A DNA stretch of 9,693 nt from contig JAITAD010000031.1 in assembly GCA_031284275.1 (NCBI GenBank), positions 1 to 9,693 on the forward strand, given 5' to 3'. The first letter of the stretch is position 1. Every line of letters starts with the position of its first letter. Shown here piece after piece: positions 7,168 to 9,693 of the stretch. This DNA comes from Tannerellaceae bacterium. Its GTDB lineage: Bacteria; Bacteroidota; Bacteroidia; Bacteroidales; Tannerellaceae. The notes beneath the pieces were generated by a model that searched no databases, was not told where the DNA came from, and saw only the letters and a program-made list of their open reading frames with translations. Position numbers and translations under genes: made by a program.

Positions 7168-7182
7168 CGGACGACAGCTTTG

Positions 7183-8064
7183 TTAAAAGAGGGAGAAGTG
7201 GACGTAACGCTTGGGGCGTTCACGCATGTCGAGGAGCAGGTCGGCGGCGTTGAGAGAGGTACGGTTGAGGTTCTCGTAGAGTTGGTTATCATTGATCAGC
7301 AGACCGAGTGTATTGTTGTTTGAGTTGAGCTTGTCGGTCGTCACTTTGAGATTGGACAGGGTGAGGTTCACCGAACGTAGCGTAGCGGCAAAATCCATCT
7401 CACAGAGTTGGGCGCTGACACGGCTGAAATTATCGGTCGTCGTCCGGAGGTTGTTCACAATGAGCGGCACATCGTTGTCGAGCAGGCGGTTCAATGTGCC
7501 GGCGGACGTTTCGAGGCTACCTGTCGTCCGTTCGATATGTTCGAGCGATTGCAGCAATGCCGGATGATTGACAACCGCTTGCAGGCCTGCCAGAACGGAG
7601 TCCATGCGGGCGATGATCATTCCTATCTCCGGAAGCAGCTTCTCTTGCACGGCGCCGAGCATATCCTCGCCGAGACGCCCCTCTATCGTGTCACCGGATT
7701 CCGCTGCGGACGTCACATAGTGGTTCAAATGGATATGCAACTCGGCGCCGCTGAGCAGGGTATGTTCCAGCACGACGTAGCTACCTTTCGTCAGCCGCAG
7801 CTCGTCGTCAAGGTGCATCTCCACCGTTATCTGCCCCGATTGCTCATAGTCGTAAGATATCGACCGCACCAACCCGACCTTAAACCCGTCAATAAAAACA
7901 GGTGTCGAAACCGTCACGTCTTTCACGTTGGCAAAGGTCACGTAATAGTAGTTTGCCGGATGGAAGAGGTTCACTCCTTTCAGGTAGTTCACTCCCACGT
8001 ATAACAGAACTAACGACGTCACCGCCGCCAATCCTATCTTCATCTCTTTTGTAAAGCGTCCCAT
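7183..8064 (-). CDS. MlaD/MCE-family lipid-binding protein
   Basis: The 293-residue product is anchored by one N-terminal membrane helix (about 8-27) with little before it, and has an MCE domain in the periplasm (about 37-113, including YYVTFANVKDV, GFKVGLVRSI and a LSGAELHI strand). MCE proteins form hexameric rings or tubes that carry phospholipids between the membranes; MlaD is the inner-membrane ring of the Mla system. The long helical C-terminus (about 135-280) could form a needle or coiled barrel above the ring. The end, GLLINDNQLYENLNRT followed by PKRYVHFSLF, is a conserved-looking feature of Bacteroidota members. No permease (MlaE) or ATPase (MlaF) gene is next to it, so partners would be elsewhere. 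ATG at 8064 is preferred; a second ATG at residue 8 would also keep the helix. It lies 20 bp after the amidase gene. Confidence 0.92.
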   Translation of the reverse strand: MGRFTKEMKIGLAAVTSLVLLYVGVNYLKGVNLFHPANYYYVTFANVKDVTVSTPVFIDGFKVGLVRSISYDYEQSGQITVEMHLDDELRLTKGSYVVLEHTLLSGAELHIHLNHYVTSAAESGDTIEGRLGEDMLGAVQEKLLPEIGMIIARMDSVLAGLQAVVNHPALLQSLEHIERTTGSLETSAGTLNRLLDNDVPLIVNNLRTTTDNFSRVSAQLCEMDFAATLRSVNLTLSNLKVTTDKLNSNNNTLGLLINDNQLYENLNRTSLNAADLLLDMRERPKRYVHFSLF

Positions 8065-8084
8065 GGTAGGTTTTTCTTTCCGTT

Positions 8085-9311
8085 TTATTTCACTCTTTTC
8101 CCATCTTCAAAGGTCACTACGAAAGCCGACGGGAAATCCTGCCTTACTTTTTTGAGCGTGGATAAGATCTCTTTGCTGTCGTTCGTCTCTCCGACGGTGT
8201 ACTTGTAAAGCCCTTTTTCTTCGTAATACGAGAGGGGATAGCCCTTCAAGGCCGGCGAATCGGCTTTCAGCAACCTGTTCGACGTACATATCTGCACCTT
8301 GAATATTTTCCCTGCCGCCGTTTGCGTTTGGGGTTCATCAAGCTTGGGTTTATCTGCTACTTCGGGTTTGGCGGTGACAACATCGGCCTTAGGTTTGGCG
8401 ACATCAGATTTGGGCTTTTCCGTAACAGGTTTGGCTGTGGCAACAGCATCGGACTTGACATCCTGCTTGGCATCGGGTTTAGCCTTGGCGGCAACCGACT
8501 TTCTGTCGAAATCTTCCTTGAAATGAACAAAAGCGTCGCATAAGGCTTTGACCAACCGTTTTTGCCCCGCTGCCGAAGCCATGTATTTTTCCTCCTCTCG
8601 ATTGGAGATGTAGCCCAACTCCACCAATACGCTCGGCATACCCGTCTTACGCAGCACCAGAAATCCCGCTTGGCGCACTCCCCTGTCCACACGCCCTGCC
8701 GTCTTAAAACACCGCTGAACTTCGGAGGCGAAGCGCAGGCTCTGGTCTATGTGGATGTTTTGCATCATCTCGAAAATGATATACGACTCGGAAGAGTTCG
8801 GGTTAAAGCCCTCGTACTTTCGTGCGTAATCGTCTTCGAGCAGGATGGCGGCGTTTTCGCGCATAGCCACCTGCAAGTTCTCGTTCGTACGCGCCAACCC
8901 TAAGGTATACGTCTCCGCACCGGCTATCGCCTTTGCTTTCAGCGCATTGGCATGGATGGAGATGAACAGATCTGCTTTGTTACGGTTAGCTATCCCGGCA
9001 CGCTCGTCAAGGTCTACGAAACGGTCTGTTTTCCGTGTCTGGATTACCGTGACATCCTTACAACGTTCAGCGATGGCCTCACCCAATTTCAGAGCGACGG
9101 AGAGGTTGATAGACTTTTCATTCGTTATCGCCCCCAAAGCGCCGGGGTCTTTCCCCCCGTGACCTGCATCAATGACTACCGTAAACTTTTTTTCCGCCGT
9201 CGCCCCTCTATCCGGAACCGCTGTTACCCCAACCGCTTCAACCGTCGAAGCAATCGCCCCAACCGCAACCCCCGCCGCAACCAACCCCAAAGCCAACCTT
9301 TTCCTCCTCAT
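8085..9311 (-). CDS. N-acetylmuramoyl-L-alanine amidase (Amidase_3) with C-terminal SPOR-like domain
   Basis: The 408-residue protein is a predicted periplasmic zinc amidase that cuts the bond between MurNAc and the stem peptide, as AmiA/B/C do during daughter-cell separation. Numbered from the ATG at 9311, residues 1-22 are a basic, hydrophobic signal peptide. The Amidase_3 domain spans about 43-265, with zinc ligands His51 (DAGHGG), Glu65 and His120 (SIHAN) and catalytic Glu231 (VELGY). A Lys/Pro/Asp/Ala-rich linker follows (about 274-330), then a SPOR-like domain (about 334-408) that may bind denuded glycan at the septum. The frame is open upstream to a TTG at 9344, but that extension overlaps a perfect -7 box (9331-9338) and would put 11 charged and aromatic residues before the signal peptide, so the ATG at 9311 is preferred. 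It is the first gene of the operon that continues with the MlaD-like, recQ and exporter genes. Confidence 0.93.
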   Translation of the reverse strand: MRRKRLALGLVAAGVAVGAIASTVEAVGVTAVPDRGATAEKKFTVVIDAGHGGKDPGALGAITNEKSINLSVALKLGEAIAERCKDVTVIQTRKTDRFVDLDERAGIANRNKADLFISIHANALKAKAIAGAETYTLGLARTNENLQVAMRENAAILLEDDYARKYEGFNPNSSESYIIFEMMQNIHIDQSLRFASEVQRCFKTAGRVDRGVRQAGFLVLRKTGMPSVLVELGYISNREEEKYMASAAGQKRLVKALCDAFVHFKEDFDRKSVAAKAKPDAKQDVKSDAVATAKPVTEKPKSDVAKPKADVVTAKPEVADKPKLDEPQTQTAAGKIFKVQICTSNRLLKADSPALKGYPLSYYEEKGLYKYTVGETNDSKEILSTLKKVRQDFPSAFVVTFEDGKRVK

Positions 9312-9330
9312 ATCTCTGAAAAGTCGGCGG

Positions 9331-9338
9331 CAAAGATA
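9331..9338 (-). promoter_or_regulatory. -7 box of the amidase operon promoter
   Basis: On the minus strand TATCTTTG reads from 9338 to 9331, a full match to TAnnTTTG. It predicts transcription starting near 9325 and a very short leader of roughly 13 nt before the ATG at 9311. No good TTG element is present 19-21 bp upstream, so the promoter may be weak or need an activator. Confidence 0.55.
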
Positions 9339-9444
9339 GTACAAATCCGCTCACTTCATTGCCTTCGGGCTGTCGCACTACCGGAACCTGTTCTTCGGTA
9401 TACGGCTGAGGTTGAGGTGCGGGTTGCTAACGTAACGGTAGTTT

Positions 9445-9502
9445 TACGGTAATAAGGAGGGGTTTTGTAATTACTCCGTCACGGATTCTTGTTATTACCG
9501 TA
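9445..9502. promoter_or_regulatory. 11-bp inverted repeat in the divergent intergenic region
   Basis: TACGGTAATAA at 9445-9455 is the perfect reverse complement of TTATTACCGTA at 9492-9502, with 36 bp between the arms. Inside lies an 8-bp palindrome GTAATTAC (9467-9474), and further ACGGTA and ACCG copies flank the arms (for example ACGGTA at 9435-9440). The element sits between the divergent amidase and secreted-protein genes, so it may be an operator or a leader-RNA hairpin. No T-run follows either arm, which argues against a terminator. Confidence 0.45.
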
Positions 9503-9558
9503 CCGCCGTTGTAATACGAAGGATGTACTCTTGTCCTGAATTAAAGAGACATACTAAC

Positions 9559-9693
9559 ATGGAAGACAAGAAAGTAATTCAAAGAAGGAAAGAGACAGTT
9601 CTGCGACTGGCGATGTTCGGTTTGGCCTATTGTTTGATGAATACGGCAGGTTTCGTCAAGGCAGAGGTACAGCCGACACAAAATCCGCTCGAT
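9559..9693 (+). CDS. N-terminal fragment of a secreted or membrane protein, cut by the window end
   Basis: An open frame starts with ATG at 9559 and continues for 45 codons to the last base of the window without a stop. The first residues are charged (MEDKKVIQRRKETV). A hydrophobic stretch follows (about residues 15-32, LRLAMFGLAYCLMNTAGF), then KAEVQPTQNP, the layout of a Sec signal peptide with possible cleavage after KA. AAAGAGA at 9543-9549 lies about 10 nt upstream as a modest ribosome-binding tract. It is divergent from the amidase operon. The mature protein is not visible, so the function cannot be assigned. An outer-membrane assembly protein of the LptD/OstA type would fit the neighbourhood as I recall it in other Bacteroidales, but nothing in these residues shows that. 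Confidence 0.75.
   Translation, partial: MEDKKVIQRRKETVLRLAMFGLAYCLMNTAGFVKAEVQPTQNPLD

Noticed and set aside
8322..8526. Short + strand frames opposite the amidase linker
   Set aside because: They are antisense to the repetitive Lys/Pro/Ala linker codons; the apparent Gly/Phe or Ala/Ser repeats are by-products of that low complexity.
9526..9533. TACTCTTG as a -7 box for the gene at 9559
   Set aside because: It has one mismatch to TAnnTTTG and no TTG element at 19-21 bp upstream (the nearest is 14 bp away), so I did not call it a promoter.

Overview
The window looks like chromosomal DNA of a Bacteroidales bacterium. The organism call rests on three things. Four of the transcription units have a Bacteroidota-type -7 box (TAnnTTTG). 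Most starts lack a strong Shine-Dalgarno sequence. The proteins have Bacteroidota-style architectures: a short RecQ without HRDC, an MlaD-like protein ending in a PKRYVHFSLF-type tail, and an amidase with a SPOR-like C-terminus. A Tannerella/Porphyromonadaceae-like source is my impression only.

Layout. Positions 1-412 contain no gene: an 11-bp tandem array (11-139), a weak inverted repeat, then the promoter and leader of a small XRE-type regulator (413-958, +). A strong hairpin at 973-1006 separates this gene from the convergent pnp gene (1039-3201, -), which encodes polynucleotide phosphorylase. Between pnp and the next gene lies a tRNA-Leu(UAG) on the + strand (3322-3402), which stops 10 bp short of the 3' end of a convergent ABC exporter gene.

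The rest is mostly one minus-strand operon, read from right to left: N-acetylmuramoyl-L-alanine amidase (8085-9311), MlaD/MCE-family lipid-binding protein (7183-8064), RecQ helicase (5257-7167, GTG start) and MsbA-like ABC exporter (3413-5260). The gaps are 20 and 15 bp, and recQ and the exporter overlap by an ATGA. Three of the four products act at the envelope (peptidoglycan cleavage, outer-membrane lipid traffic, lipid export); RecQ is the DNA-repair member. To the right, a divergent gene for a secreted or membrane-anchored protein begins at 9559 and runs off the window.

The protein-coding part is conventional housekeeping and accessory content. The least explained part is the left edge. 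There, a non-coding 11-bp array has one inverted copy of its motif in the leader of the XRE regulator, next to operator-like palindromes and a 7-codon upstream ORF. I saw no CRISPR array, transposase, prophage or recognisable defence system.
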